Positions 8,876-17,784 of a DNA stretch of 64,000 nucleotides are shown in pieces. Below the pieces are notes generated by a model. That model was not told the DNA's origin, made no database searches, and was given only the letters and a program-made list of their open reading frames with translations. A program made the translations under genes and the position numbers. Source of the DNA: JACKAF01 sp041391485 (GTDB lineage Bacteria; Bdellovibrionota; FAC87; UBA2466; JACKAF01); assembly GCA_041391485.1 (NCBI GenBank), contig JAWKNY010000003.1:62001-126000 (forward strand). The letters run 5' to 3'. How positions within the stretch are numbered: position 1 is the first letter of the stretch; each line of letters starts with the position of its first letter.

Positions 8876-10730
8876 CGGCGGCATATCCCGGTTCCGGTTC
8901 CGCCACTTTAACCTCATAGTAGTCACTATCCTCAGCATGGTAGAGCGAACTTTGGATATTTTTCTTTACGGAAAGTGGGGTGATCCCGTGGGCCGTGTTG
9001 TACTCTTCCTGGATCTTCCTTCTGCGATCTGTCTCGCGCAACGCAAACTCCATCGCGTCGGTGTTGTGATCCGCGTACAAGATAACCAGGCCTTCCACAT
9101 TGCGGGCTGCTCTGCCGATAGTTTGGATGAGGGAGGTTTGACTACGCAAAAACCCTTCCTTGTCCGCATCTAAAATAGCGACGAGACCACACTCCGGGAT
9201 ATCCAGCCCTTCGCGCAGCAAGTTAATGCCGATTAGCACATCGAACTGTCCCAGTCGAAGCTGGCGGATAATCTCTACACGTTCGATGGTATCGATGTCG
9301 GAGTGCAGGTACTTCACCTTCAACCCCATCTTTTGGTAGTACTCGCTAAGATCTTCGGCCATCTTTTTGGTCAAGGTCGTCACCAAGGTGCGCAAACCAA
9401 GTTTGGAGCGTTTCTTGATCTCTCCATACAAGTCATCCACACAGCCTTTGGCGGGGCGTACTTCCACCGGCGGATCCAGCAAGCCCGTGGGACGAATGAT
9501 CTGCTCCACGATGCGATCGCGGGACTTTTTCTTCTCGTAGGGGCCGGGTGTGGCCGACACGTAGATGATCTGATTCACGAGACTTTCAAATTCCGAAAAA
9601 TTGAGTGGGCGGTTGTCCAAGGCCGAAGGCAGTCTAAAACCGTGCTCCACGAGCGTCATCTTTCTCGCGCGATCGCCACGGTACATCCCGCCCACCTGGG
9701 GGATGGTGACGTGGCTTTCGTCGACAAACATCAGATAGTCTTTGGGAAAGTACTCAAGCAGTGTCGGCGGGGGTTCGCCCGTCTTTCTTCCGGTCAGGTG
9801 CCGGCTGTAGTTCTCAATCCCATTGCAATAGCCAAGCTCCTCAAGCATCTCAATGTCGTAGTACGTACGGCTTTCGAGCCGTTGCGCCTCGACTAATTTG
9901 TTCATGCTCTTCATTTGCGGAAGGCGTTCCTCAAGCTCCGATTGGATAGACTTGATGGCGCGCGCCAGCTGCTCTTTGGGCGTGACGTAGTGACTGCCCG
10001 GGTAAATGTCCACCTTTTTAAGATCCTCAAGCGCCTTGCCCGTTACCGGATCGACGCGCGTGATCTTCTCAATCTCATCTCCCCAAAACTCGATGCGGTA
10101 TCCAAAACTTTCTTCAAAGGTCGGGAAGACCTCAATTACGTCGCCGCGCACCCGAAAAGTCCCTCGATGGAAATCATAGTCGTTTCGTTCGTACTGCGTT
10201 TCGACGAGTCTAAAAAGTAACTCGTCACGGCGAAAGGGCTTGCCCGCCTTCAAGCGGATCAACATCTCACTGTAGGTATCGGGAGCTCCCAGACCGTAGA
10301 TACACGAAACACTGGCTACGATGATCACGTCGCTGCGGGACAAGAGGCTTCGGGTCGCGGAATGGCGGAGCTGGTCGATCTGATCATTGATAGACGAGTC
10401 TTTTTCAATGAAGGTATCAGTGGAGGGAATGTACGCCTCCGGCTGGTAATAGTCGTAGTAGCTGACAAAGTATTCCACCGCATTTTCAGGGAATAGCTCT
10501 TTGAACTCCGCAAAAAGTTGGGCCGCGAGGGTCTTATTGGGGGCCAGGATGAGCGCGGGACGGTTGAGTCGTGCGATGGTTTGGGCCATGGAAAACGTTT
10601 TGCCGCTTCCGGTGACTCCAAGCAGAGTGACATCGCGGGCTCCCGATTCGAGGTAGCCGACCATTTGGTCAATGGCCTTGGGTTGATCGCCTCTAGGCTC
10701 GAATTCGCTTACGAGCTTGAATTTGTCCAT
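8724..10730 (-). CDS. uvrB: Excinuclease ABC subunit B
   Basis: 668 residues, full length. UvrB is the damage-verifying helicase-like subunit of nucleotide excision repair; UvrA loads it and UvrC joins it for incision. Visible motifs are the N-terminal EFEPRGDQPKAI, Walker A GVTGSGKT (38-45), the Tyr-rich beta-hairpin YYDYYQPEAYIP that probes DNA strands, the helicase motifs DESHVT, YVSATPG, NLLREGLDIPE and IGRAARN, and a C-terminal UVR coiled-coil domain (about 625-660) that contacts UvrC. The ATG lies 22 nt from the divergent reductoisomerase gene. No uvrA or uvrC is nearby. Confidence 0.97.
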   Translation of the reverse strand: MDKFKLVSEFEPRGDQPKAIDQMVGYLESGARDVTLLGVTGSGKTFSMAQTIARLNRPALILAPNKTLAAQLFAEFKELFPENAVEYFVSYYDYYQPEAYIPSTDTFIEKDSSINDQIDQLRHSATRSLLSRSDVIIVASVSCIYGLGAPDTYSEMLIRLKAGKPFRRDELLFRLVETQYERNDYDFHRGTFRVRGDVIEVFPTFEESFGYRIEFWGDEIEKITRVDPVTGKALEDLKKVDIYPGSHYVTPKEQLARAIKSIQSELEERLPQMKSMNKLVEAQRLESRTYYDIEMLEELGYCNGIENYSRHLTGRKTGEPPPTLLEYFPKDYLMFVDESHVTIPQVGGMYRGDRARKMTLVEHGFRLPSALDNRPLNFSEFESLVNQIIYVSATPGPYEKKKSRDRIVEQIIRPTGLLDPPVEVRPAKGCVDDLYGEIKKRSKLGLRTLVTTLTKKMAEDLSEYYQKMGLKVKYLHSDIDTIERVEIIRQLRLGQFDVLIGINLLREGLDIPECGLVAILDADKEGFLRSQTSLIQTIGRAARNVEGLVILYADHNTDAMEFALRETDRRRKIQEEYNTAHGITPLSVKKNIQSSLYHAEDSDYYEVKVAEPEPGYAAVKTADIPKEIERLDKQMKKAAKNLQFEKAAELRDQIVELKRRQLGLESEQ

Positions 10731-10752
10731 AAACGCAGTATACCCAGGGCTA

Positions 10753-11724
10753 ATGGAAGTCCAACCGCAAAACTTGGAGCCGTTGAAGTCCCACCGGATC
10801 GCTATTCTGGGCTACGGTAATCAAGGGCGTGCCCACGCGTTGAACTTGCGGGATTCTGGAATGGACGTAGTCATCGGAGCGCGGCGGGGGACGGGATCGC
10901 AGAAGGCTACCGAGGACGGGTTTAGTGTTTGCAGTTTTTTGGAGGCGGCAGAGGCCGCTACCGTTTTGGTCTTTACGCTCCCCGATCCTGTCATTCCCAA
11001 AGTGTTTCAGCACTGCATGCCCGCGTTGGGTGGTGGCAAAGCCCTGGGATTCGCCCACGGCTATGCTTACCATTTTCGGGAAGTGGAACGCCTGCCCGAT
11101 GCACACTATTTCCTGGCGGCTCCCAAAGGAGCGGGAGTCATTCTCCGACAGACCTACGAGCGTGGGATCGGCTTGCCGGTTGCCATCGCGGCTGAAAGTG
11201 CGACCGAAATCGAACCAACCTGGAAACTCGCCCAAAGTTATGCGTACGCCATTGGGGCACGAGGAATCCCCTTGCGCACCAGTTTTGAGGAAGAAACCAT
11301 CTGCGATCTCTTTGGCGAGCAAAGCGTGTTGTGTGGCGGGCTTATGTATTTGATGGAAGCCGCTTTTAATACGTTGCGTGAGGCCGGCTATAGTGAAGAG
11401 ATGGCTTTCTTTGAGTGCTGCTACGAAGTCCAACGAATCATGGAAGTCTTTCTGCGTTTCGGTCCTGCCGGTACGGTGCGACGGATTAGTCCCACGGCTT
11501 TTTTTGGCGGTGCCACGCGGGGCAACCGAGTCCTCAACCCGCGGTTAAATGAAGAGCTGCACCGATTGCTTTCAGAAATTCAAAAAGGCGATTTTGGTAG
11601 AGAGTGGAAACAGGAACTCTCCGAGGGCGGTAAAATTATGGAACAGGCTGAAGCGAGGCTGCGGCATTCAGCGTGGCAGAAAACATTTGAACGCATGGGG
11701 GAGGTTCTGATTGAGCCGGTTTGA
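10753..11724 (+). CDS. Ketol-acid reductoisomerase family protein
   Basis: 323 residues from ATG 10753; an in-frame TTG at 10717 lies inside uvrB and has no support. The enzyme family converts acetolactate to dihydroxyisovalerate with NADPH in branched-chain amino acid synthesis. Seen: GYGNQGRAHALNLRDSG nucleotide fold (about 20-36), FAHGYAYHF, PKGAG, and the metal-binding ETICDLFGEQ and FFECCYEVQ, so catalytic carboxylates appear intact. FAHGYAYHF and the C-terminal TAFFGGATRG differ from ordinary IlvC, and no ilvB or ilvD is nearby. It may be a divergent IlvC or a related reductase. Its 3' end overlaps the pyrE-type gene by 14 nt, which suggests translational coupling. Confidence 0.75.
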   Translation: MEVQPQNLEPLKSHRIAILGYGNQGRAHALNLRDSGMDVVIGARRGTGSQKATEDGFSVCSFLEAAEAATVLVFTLPDPVIPKVFQHCMPALGGGKALGFAHGYAYHFREVERLPDAHYFLAAPKGAGVILRQTYERGIGLPVAIAAESATEIEPTWKLAQSYAYAIGARGIPLRTSFEEETICDLFGEQSVLCGGLMYLMEAAFNTLREAGYSEEMAFFECCYEVQRIMEVFLRFGPAGTVRRISPTAFFGGATRGNRVLNPRLNEELHRLLSEIQKGDFGREWKQELSEGGKIMEQAEARLRHSAWQKTFERMGEVLIEPV

Positions 11725-12415
11725 TCCAGCGGTGTTTGAAGATTTTATTCTTGAGGAAAAGGTTGCCGGCTTTTTCGATAAGCCCATCACCTTGAAGTCC
11801 GGACGACAATCCCATTGGTACGTGAACTGGCGTAGTGTTACGAATGACGCCTTTCTCTTGGATAAGCTTTGTGACTTCATCTTGGATTTTGTAGAGAGCC
11901 GTGCGCTCGCGGTGGATTGTTTTTACGGTGTGCCCGAAGGGGCCACCAAGACGGGGCTGCTTGCGCAGTATAAATGGGCGAAGCGCCAAGAAAACTTTGC
12001 GAAGGGAAGCCACGTACTCGCCATGGGACGCGCCAAGGCGAAGCTGCACGGCGATCCCAAGGACCGCTACTTTGTGGGCCAACCCAAAGGACGAACGGTT
12101 GTTGTTGAAGATGTGACGACGACGGGCGGCTCGCTTATCGAGACCATGGACCAGTTGCTAGAAGCCGGGGTTCAAGTGGTGGCGGTACTGGGGCTCACCA
12201 ACCGGGGAGAAAAGCCGGTGAATGCAGCGGACGGTGATAGCGTCGCCGATCGCATCGCCAAAAGGTTTGGTAAAGAACTTCCGTACTACGCGCTGAGCGA
12301 TGCCCATAGTTTACTTCCCAGGCTCGCGGGTCGTCTGAAACCGTCCGCCGAAGTGCTGGCAGCACTTGAGTCCGAGTACGCCGCCTATGGCACCAAGCCT
12401 CTGTCGTTCCGCTAA
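11711..12415 (+). CDS. Orotate phosphoribosyltransferase family protein
   Basis: 234 residues from TTG 11711, with GGGGGAGG about 8 nt upstream inside the preceding gene. The family transfers orotate to PRPP in pyrimidine synthesis. Signatures: LKSGRQSHWYVNWRSV near the N-terminus, GVPEGATKTG, the flexible-loop GRAKAKLHGD, and the PRPP-binding VVVEDVTTTGGSL (about 132-144). Length and motifs fit PyrE. The pairing with a reductoisomerase homologue is unusual. It meets the glutathione transferase gene tail to tail with a 4-nt overlap. Confidence 0.8.
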   Translation: MSRFDPAVFEDFILEEKVAGFFDKPITLKSGRQSHWYVNWRSVTNDAFLLDKLCDFILDFVESRALAVDCFYGVPEGATKTGLLAQYKWAKRQENFAKGSHVLAMGRAKAKLHGDPKDRYFVGQPKGRTVVVEDVTTTGGSLIETMDQLLEAGVQVVAVLGLTNRGEKPVNAADGDSVADRIAKRFGKELPYYALSDAHSLLPRLAGRLKPSAEVLAALESEYAAYGTKPLSFR

Positions 12416-13044
12416 AAAGGTGACGCGAGCAATTTGGGTGTGTGCTTTTTGACCGAGTCCCGGTTCTTCACACTTTCGTACCACCGCAGAAAGTTCGGGT
12501 ACTGGCTCAGATCAATTTTGGCTGCTTCGAATCCCAAAACATCACAGAAGGCAATGACGTCAGCTAGGGTGAATGTTTCCCCGCTAAAGTAACTGTTTTT
12601 GGCGAGGTGCGCTTCCATGTAAGGCATTTCCTTTTGAATGGTTGCCAAACAATCACTGACCAGATTCTCGTCGGTTTTGAGTGCGAAGAGCTTAGGCCCT
12701 GCCACTCGGTTGAAGAACACGTTCACGAAGTTGCGTTCTACATGGTAGCTGAGGTACGCGATCCATTGCTCGATTTCTGCTCGCGCCCAGGCATCGCGCG
12801 GGTAAAGCGCGTTCTCCGTCATGTCAGCCATGTAACGTGCAATGGCGTTGCTCTCGCTAAGGTATCGACCCTCATGTTCCAGCACGGGGATGCGGCCCTG
12901 CGCGTTGATGGCAAGGTAGGCCGGTTGGCGGTGTTCGCCCGCAACCAAATCCACGTGGCGCTGTTCGTAGTGAATTGAAAGTTCTTCCGCGACGATGAGC
13001 GGCTTTAGCACGCGCAAAGTCGTGCAACCAAATAGTGTAACCAT
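12412..13044 (-). CDS. Glutathione S-transferase family protein
   Basis: 210 residues, full length for the family. The N-terminal thioredoxin-like domain (about 1-78) shows YLAINAQGRIPVLEHEGRYLSESNAIARYMAD, the cis-Pro and Glu-Ser glutathione-binding pattern, split here as NAQGRIPVLEHEG then YLSESNAIARY. The helical C-terminal domain has FTLADVIAFCDV, the family's N-capping box. A cysteine or serine near the start (GCTTLR) could be the catalytic residue. The substrate cannot be inferred. It probably shares a leftward transcript with the rhodanese gene 29 nt upstream. Confidence 0.85.
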   Translation of the reverse strand: MVTLFGCTTLRVLKPLIVAEELSIHYEQRHVDLVAGEHRQPAYLAINAQGRIPVLEHEGRYLSESNAIARYMADMTENALYPRDAWARAEIEQWIAYLSYHVERNFVNVFFNRVAGPKLFALKTDENLVSDCLATIQKEMPYMEAHLAKNSYFSGETFTLADVIAFCDVLGFEAAKIDLSQYPNFLRWYESVKNRDSVKKHTPKLLASPF

Positions 13045-13073
13045 TTCCCCTCCCCAAGCTTTTCCAATACGGA

Positions 13074-13439
13074 CTAGGACTCCATCGGATAGTCAGCGTC
13101 GGCCCACGCGCGGATGCCACCGTCCATTGAGATCACATTCTTGTAACCCATTTTCTGCAAGGACTCAGCGGCTAGAGCTGATCGGGAGCCTCCGCCACAG
13201 TAAAGAATGATCTCGGCATTCTTGTCTGGAATGTTCTTGTTGATATCGCGTTCCAGCACGCCTTTGCCGATGTGGATCGCTCCTTTGATTCGGCTGGCTT
13301 CCCACTCCAAATCTTCGCGTGTATCCACCAGAAAGAACTGATGCCCGCTGTCTTGTTTGGCTTTCACTTCTTGAATGGTGTTTTCTTTGATCGCTTTTTT
13401 GGACTGCTTCACAAGTTTCTGAAAATCAGATTCTTCCAT
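13074..13439 (-). CDS. Single-domain rhodanese (sulfurtransferase-like)
   Basis: 121 residues from ATG 13439, chosen because GAGGAG lies about 8 nt upstream; an upstream ATG at 13454 would consume that site. The rhodanese fold is clear: FFLVDTREDLEWEASRI, GAIHIGKGVLER, then the active-site loop LYCGGGSRSALAAE with the persulfide-forming cysteine, and GYKNVISMDGGIRAW. The N-terminal 30 residues are Lys-rich and helical. Soluble, no signal peptide. It likely moves sulfur or acts as a redox-sensitive sulfide handler. The 5' end overlaps the end of the DOMON-like gene. Confidence 0.9.
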   Translation of the reverse strand: MEESDFQKLVKQSKKAIKENTIQEVKAKQDSGHQFFLVDTREDLEWEASRIKGAIHIGKGVLERDINKNIPDKNAEIILYCGGGSRSALAAESLQKMGYKNVISMDGGIRAWADADYPMES

Positions 13440-13994
13440 GGTCTTTCTCCTCAATGACTGGAGTGGTTTTAGTCCAAAAATGCCGGGTCGACAATCTTAG
13501 AGATGTAAGAGAAAGATCTCGTCGGTGGAAGTCGGGTTTGGTTTCGTCGTGCTGCAGAGCCCAATAACTAGGCGTTCCGGACGAGTGCTGTAAGACGGCG
13601 CAGGGAGAGCGGGCGCGCGAGTCCGATGGAAACGCAGGCAAAACCACTTCGATGCGCAGTGGGTCCGTCTTAGCTGTTTGGATTTGCGGTGGGCGCCCGG
13701 GTTTTGCCGGAGGCGCCATTGCCCGATAATCCGTGAAGCGCGCGTGCCACCAATCGGCCGAGGGGAGAAATTCCACTCCTCGTAATCTGTCGCTTCCGTG
13801 CCCGCTACGAAGAGGCTCGAAGCAGGTGGTTTTCAAAGGCCCTCTTTGAAAGAAGGCGTCGCCGTAGAAACCGGCACGAGGAAGCCCGCTCCCACTACTT
13901 CATAGACGAGGCAAAGGCTGCCACCCTTTCGTTCGGCAGTGCCACGCACCTGAATTCCCGCAACTGGCTCGAAGGGTAATAAAGAGAATTTCAC
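13426..13994 (-). pseudogene. DOMON-like domain protein, multiple frameshifts
   Basis: Read from GTG 13994 (TTTAGGTG upstream) in three changing frames this gives roughly 185 residues typical of the bacterial DOMON-like ligand-binding family. The order is SLLPFEPVAGIQVRG, LCLVYEVVGAG, then TTCFELFVAGT, EEWNFSPSADWW, FTDYRAMAPP, and near the end PSYWALQHDETKPDFHRRD. Family members typically show LWehTCFElF, yWEfNlSPsg.W, YR.GM and SYWAL.Hp..KPDFHhpd, so the match is specific. Shifts fall near 13854 and in the following 60 nt. I list it as broken, but indel errors are as likely as real decay. Function unknown; these proteins are thought to bind haem or sugar. Confidence 0.62.
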
Positions 13995-14082
13995 CACCTA
14001 AATAGGATAAAGGGGTGGCCTCTCAGCGGCAAGTGTGGGGGTTGAATCCCGCGTTCCGTACCAGTAGAGTAGGCCCGCTAAA

Positions 14083-14153
14083 GTCCCCGTAGTTAAATGG
14101 ATATAACGAGGGATTCCTAATCCTAATTACAGGTTCGATTCCTGTCGGGGACC
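14083..14153 (+). tRNA. tRNA-Arg (anticodon CCT)
   Basis: A complete cloverleaf. The acceptor stem is GTCCCCG (14083-14089) with CGGGGAC (14146-14152), the D-arm contains AGTTAAATGGATATAAC, the anticodon loop TTCCTAA carries CCT and reads AGG, and the T-arm is ACAGG-TTCGATT-CCTGT. The 3' CCA is not encoded. The anticodon stem has one G-T and one mismatched pair. Confidence 0.93.
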
Positions 14154-14183
14154 TTCTTTATAGAGCAGAAGGGCAGCACAAGG

Positions 14184-14880
14184 ATGAAGCGGGACGACGG
14201 GTGGGACGAGGCCGGGATGACCCCGGTCAGCAAGTGGCTGGCCGTCTTTGGCCTGCCCGCGGAGGCGAATCCCAAAGCGCTTTCGCGATTCCCGTGGGTG
14301 ACCATTCTTTTGATTGTGTCGGCTTCTTGGGTGAGCTTCGCCGCTTTTCGAAACCCAGAGCTTTTTGACACGCTCGCGTTCTACCCCAGCCTGAAAACGC
14401 GGTTCATGGGTCTCGAATTTACTCTCCGTGTTTTTCGTCCATGGGGACTTGGTGCATTTGCTGACCAATATGTATTGTCTCTTTGTTTTTGGAGACAATG
14501 TGGAAGATGAGCTGGGTACGGTTCGGTATCTGCTCTTAGTGATCAGCGCGACACTCGTCGGTTCGGTCCTTTCGGGTTGGGTGAGTGGCGGGGAAAATAT
14601 TCCGCACGTCGGGGCCAGCGGCGGCATCTTTGGGGTGATGGTGTTTTACCTTTTACGTTTTCCCAAGGCGCGCTTCACCTACTTCTTTTTGTTTCGTTTC
14701 TATTCTGTCCCCGCGATCCTGGTCCTTTTGTTTTTCTTGGCTGTGCAGCTATTTGGTGGCCTTGACCAACTTTCCAGCAATGAAGGTGGCATTGATTACA
14801 TGGCGCACTTGGGTGGCGCCGCCGTAGGTTGTCTGTCGGCGTGGTTATTTCCAGCGCAGCGCGAACCCGACACTCTCTAA
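14184..14880 (+). CDS. Rhomboid family intramembrane serine protease (one frameshift)
   Basis: About 232 residues after joining two frames at a T-run near 14431. Rhomboids cut transmembrane segments inside the bilayer. Visible: a first membrane helix (WVTILLIVSASWVSF), FVHGDLVHLLTNMYCL with the conserved His and Asn, FGDNVEDELG, catalytic serine in VGASGGIFGVM, and catalytic histidine in YMAHLGGAAVG. All active-site elements are present, so the protein is probably functional and the shift a sequencing error. ATG 14184 has AAGG directly adjacent; ATG 14217, with GAGG 5 nt upstream, is an alternative start. It stands alone just after tRNA-Arg. Confidence 0.85.
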
Positions 14881-15034
14881 ACCCATTGGGACAATTTAAA
14901 TCTGAATAGAAGGTCTTTGTAGACACTTAATAGTTCTGCGCAGAGTTTTCGCTTGCGAAGGGCGACAGCGTCGTAGTTGAGTAATGACTCAATGCAATAA
15001 CGATCCCGTGTGGGGGTCATGAGGAGGATTTAAA

Positions 15035-15883
15035 ATGAGATTTCTTGCTTTTGCAGCGTTGGCCGTCGTTATCGCGGCCCCGAGCTTTGCGGCTGAAAAA
15101 AAAATCGGCTCCGTGACGGTGCCGATGACGGAATCCACCAAGCTGGAAAAAGATCGCGCGGTACTGACGGTTACGTTGAACGCTTTGTGCTTTGTGGATG
15201 AGGACGCCGCTGTGGATGCGTTGAATACGCTAAAGAAAAGCGTGGTGGACGAGCTCCGCAAACTGGAAGACGCCAACCGTGGCGACGAGCTGAACATCCC
15301 GGGCCACACAGCTTTGGGTGCGCAGACTTTGGACAAGACGGTGATCATCGAAAAACGCGCGCAACGCGTGGACGACGAGCAGTGCACCAATGTCGGTGTC
15401 GCTTATGAAACCCTCTCGGTCGACACGGGTGCCGCTGCCAAAGATGTGGCCGCAGCCATCGATGCCCTGCGCGCGAAGTCCGCTGAGCTTCAGGAAGAGA
15501 TCCGCAAAGATCGTAAGGAAGGCGAAGAGCGCAAGCGCCGTTTGGCTTTGAGCTACCAGCCGGCGGTGTTTTACGTATCCGATAAATCCATCGACGAAGC
15601 GGCCGACAAGTTAAAAGCCAAGATTGAAGAGGAAAAGGACAAGGCCATCGCCGCAGAAGTCGCGCTAGCGAATGGCGGCAAGTGGTGGATCAGCTCCCCG
15701 GGAGCGTGGAGTGTGTCCGGTCCTCAGAAACCTCGTTCGCCTCGTGGCGACTTCGGCGGACGTGAGTTTGCCAAAGCGGCGGCGCTCGAAAGTGCCCCGG
15801 CGACCGAAATCGAAGTCGCTTCTGGAAATGTGGTGGTAAGCCGCACATTCTCGGTAAGCTACATCGCCAACAAGATGAAATAA
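15035..15883 (+). CDS. Periplasmic protein, SIMPL (DUF541)-like
   Basis: 282 residues with AGGAGG 9 nt before ATG 15035. A clear signal peptide ends at AAPSFAAEKK (about residue 21). The early beta-strand pattern VTVPMTESTKLEKDRAVLTV, the central Lys/Glu-rich helix (about 145-165), YQPAVFYVSDK and the C-terminal VVVSRTFSVSY resemble the SIMPL/DUF541 family of exported proteins, whose molecular role is unclear. A basic SGPQKPRSPRGDFGG insertion near 228-242 is unusual. The gene is monocistronic and ends just before a long palindromic repeat. Confidence 0.6.
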   Translation: MRFLAFAALAVVIAAPSFAAEKKIGSVTVPMTESTKLEKDRAVLTVTLNALCFVDEDAAVDALNTLKKSVVDELRKLEDANRGDELNIPGHTALGAQTLDKTVIIEKRAQRVDDEQCTNVGVAYETLSVDTGAAAKDVAAAIDALRAKSAELQEEIRKDRKEGEERKRRLALSYQPAVFYVSDKSIDEAADKLKAKIEEEKDKAIAAEVALANGGKWWISSPGAWSVSGPQKPRSPRGDFGGREFAKAAALESAPATEIEVASGNVVVSRTFSVSYIANKMK

Positions 15884-15893
15884 CTACCCAAAA

Positions 15894-15973
15894 GGTACGC
15901 GGTTACTTTTGAGGAAGTCCCAATATAACGACGTGGTTACGGTTGAGACTCTCCTCAAAAGTAACCGCGTACC
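15894..15973. repeat. GGTAC palindromic repeat, copy 1 (perfect 22-bp arms)
   Basis: The left arm 15894-15915, starting GGTACGCGGTTACTTTTG, is the exact reverse complement of 15952-15973, with 36 nt between. It starts 11 nt after a stop codon. The GGTAC-N3-GTT-N-CTTTT pattern recurs at 17783 and 51689. It could act as a terminator or mRNA-stabilising stem, or be a REP-like mobile repeat. Confidence 0.8.
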
Positions 15974-16373
15974 TGCTCAATTTCCGCTGGCGATGTTTTA
16001 GCCACAAGCGGGTAGAGTTGTGAGCTAAGCCTATGATTTCCTACCTATTGTTCTGCCATCCGGCCGCTTTTTGTTTGCCTGTCTAGGCTTCGTCCAGAGC
16101 AAGTACCGATTATGAAAAACCATTCATGATTGTGAAGACTTTCGTGTAGAAAAAGTGTGCATGTGATCACATTGTTTGCGTGTGCAAACTTCGTTTACAA
16201 AGTTTAGGGTTTCCTCCGCAATCTCAATCACTTTTGAATCTCCATAATTCGCGGCACTACCGTTGCAATTACTTATCTCGGATTCCGTAAGACAGGGTTA
16301 AACAGGGCGGTTAGAGGACGCGGCAATGTTCTTTAACCAATAAGTAAAAAATAAAATTCAGGGGATAAGTGGT
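15974..16373. other. Intergenic region upstream of the trypsin-like gene
   Basis: No gene is seen. It holds a 12-bp perfect palindrome, ATGTGATCACAT (16161-16172), and a second structure in which GGTTAAACA (16296-16304) can pair with TGT-ct-TTTAACC (16327-16338), ending about 35 nt before the protease start. Either could be a control site; there is no independent support. Confidence 0.4.
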
Positions 16374-17144
16374 ATGTTTGCGGTACGTAATACATTAGCG
16401 CCTTTGTGCGCTCTCCTATTTTTGGTTGGTTGTGGCGCTCGAGACCTGAGCTCCCTTCCTACTCCCAGCGCTAGCAGCGTGGAATTTACGAACGGATACC
16501 CTTCGGTCGTGAAGGTTATCTCTCCTGGAGGCAGTGGCCTTTGCACGGGAACGTTCGTGAGTGCCCGCGCGGTGCTAACGGCTTCGCACTGCACCCAGAG
16601 CAGTGGAACTTACACCATCATCACTTCCTTCGGAACTTTCTACACCTCAAACCGTCGTAACTTCGGTCCTGGTGTCGTGAACGACCCCCGTGACCTTTCG
16701 ATGTTGTGGTTCAATAGCGATGTTGCCAACGAAGCGCTTGGTCAAGTTTCCAAGCTTGGTGAAGGCGTTCGCGAAGACGATATCGTGCGCTTGGTAGGCT
16801 TCGGTTGTGGCGATATCGAAACGCGTTTGGGAGCGGGATTCAAACGCACGGGAACGAATGCGGTTTATCAAATTTCTGACTATATCGAGCTGATCACCCC
16901 CCTGAAAACCGGAGGAGGCCAAGCGATTATCGGCCCTGTTAATCGCGCGGGCTCCTGTTTTGGTGATTCCGGCGGCCCCATGTTCTTAGAAATCGGGGGA
17001 GAACTACGGGTCGTCGGAGTTACCCACGCAGGTGGATATGATTCGCAGTACGCGTACTCGGATTACGTGAACTTGGATCGCAATGACAACCGCGGCTTTA
17101 TCGCGGGCGTGAACGACGATTACAATTTGGGAATTGAACTCTAA
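16374..17144 (+). CDS. Trypsin-like (S1) serine protease, lipoprotein
   Basis: 256 residues. The N-terminus APLCALLFLVGCGA is a lipoprotein signal with Cys at about residue 21, so the mature protease is probably membrane-anchored on the periplasmic or outer side. The S1 catalytic triad is visible: His in VLTASHCTQ, Asp in NDPRDLSMLWF, Ser in CFGDSGGPMF. GLCTGTFVSARAVLTASHC is the usual S1 entry pattern. There is no propeptide or C-terminal extra domain. The ATG at 16374 follows AGGGGATAAGTGGT. No inhibitor or secretion gene is adjacent, so this is likely an independent secreted enzyme. Confidence 0.9.
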   Translation: MFAVRNTLAPLCALLFLVGCGARDLSSLPTPSASSVEFTNGYPSVVKVISPGGSGLCTGTFVSARAVLTASHCTQSSGTYTIITSFGTFYTSNRRNFGPGVVNDPRDLSMLWFNSDVANEALGQVSKLGEGVREDDIVRLVGFGCGDIETRLGAGFKRTGTNAVYQISDYIELITPLKTGGGQAIIGPVNRAGSCFGDSGGPMFLEIGGELRVVGVTHAGGYDSQYAYSDYVNLDRNDNRGFIAGVNDDYNLGIEL

Positions 17145-17223
17145 TTTTTGTCCCGAAACCTGTGTCCTTGTCGAGGTGCTTTCCGTCCGGGCGCGGGTTA
17201 GGTGAATGAGGAACGTTGGCTGG

Positions 17224-17784
17224 ATGAAAACGATTCAACAATTTGCGACCACGCTGGGTCTGCTTCTGGCCCTGCTGCTGGTTCTGGCCCGTTGTAGCGG
17301 GCAGGCGCTGGATGCCTCGCTAGATAGCGGTCTTAGCCGAGCGGCCGTAAGCTTGGAGCTTGCCGCGGCAGACAAGCTAGGGATTCAGACGCGCGACCTG
17401 GGACTTTGTGTCGCTGAGCTTCGGCTCTATCCCAACGATCTTGAGGCGAAGGTCGTGCGCGTTAGCGTGCAACTCGCCGAAGTACAATTTTCTGAAGATG
17501 CCGTGTCCTTAGGCAGACTCACTCAAATCCCCTCCAACTCCTACTACCTAGTAGAAGTCGTGCTTCGCAATCAGTGCGGCGGCAGTAGCGGCCGCTTCCT
17601 TAAAGGAGAACAGTACTTCTCGACCAACGAGGAGATCGTGCTCCGTTTTAGAGGCAATGCCGTTCTGGGATACAGCGACTCCCAGCTCTCCCTGGATATT
17701 CGCCCCTTCCTTGTGGCGCTCGATGCGGTGGAAAACGTAAACGACATCCGCCGTTACCTCCACGCCTCCGAAGGCAGCTTCTAG
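17224..17784 (+). CDS. Exported protein of unknown function
   Basis: 186 residues from ATG 17224, with GAGGA about 10 nt upstream; ATG 17206 is an alternative. I recognise no family. A hydrophobic leader (LGLLLALLLVLARC) ends in a Cys preceded by Ala-Arg, which is not a good lipobox, so it may be an ordinary signal peptide or a poor lipoprotein signal. The remainder is a moderately polar beta-rich sequence with three cysteines beyond the leader. It is 61 nt downstream of the trypsin-like gene and may share its transcript. Its stop codon lies inside the palindromic repeat at 17783. Confidence 0.6.
   Translation: MKTIQQFATTLGLLLALLLVLARCSGQALDASLDSGLSRAAVSLELAAADKLGIQTRDLGLCVAELRLYPNDLEAKVVRVSVQLAEVQFSEDAVSLGRLTQIPSNSYYLVEVVLRNQCGGSSGRFLKGEQYFSTNEEIVLRFRGNAVLGYSDSQLSLDIRPFLVALDAVENVNDIRRYLHASEGSF

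Noticed and set aside
9303..9896. 197-codon open frame antisense to uvrB
   Set aside because: uvrB is intact and highly conserved across this stretch, so the reverse frame is a by-product.
14020..14065. Possible tRNA 3' end (GGGGGTTGAATCCC followed by ACCA)
   Set aside because: The T-loop lacks the normal TTC, no matching 5' acceptor strand is found upstream, and no anticodon arm can be drawn. At most a degenerate relic.
16161..16172. ATGTGATCACAT as a CRP site
   Set aside because: The half sites TGTGA and TCACA abut, whereas CRP needs six bases between them. It is a palindrome of unknown meaning.
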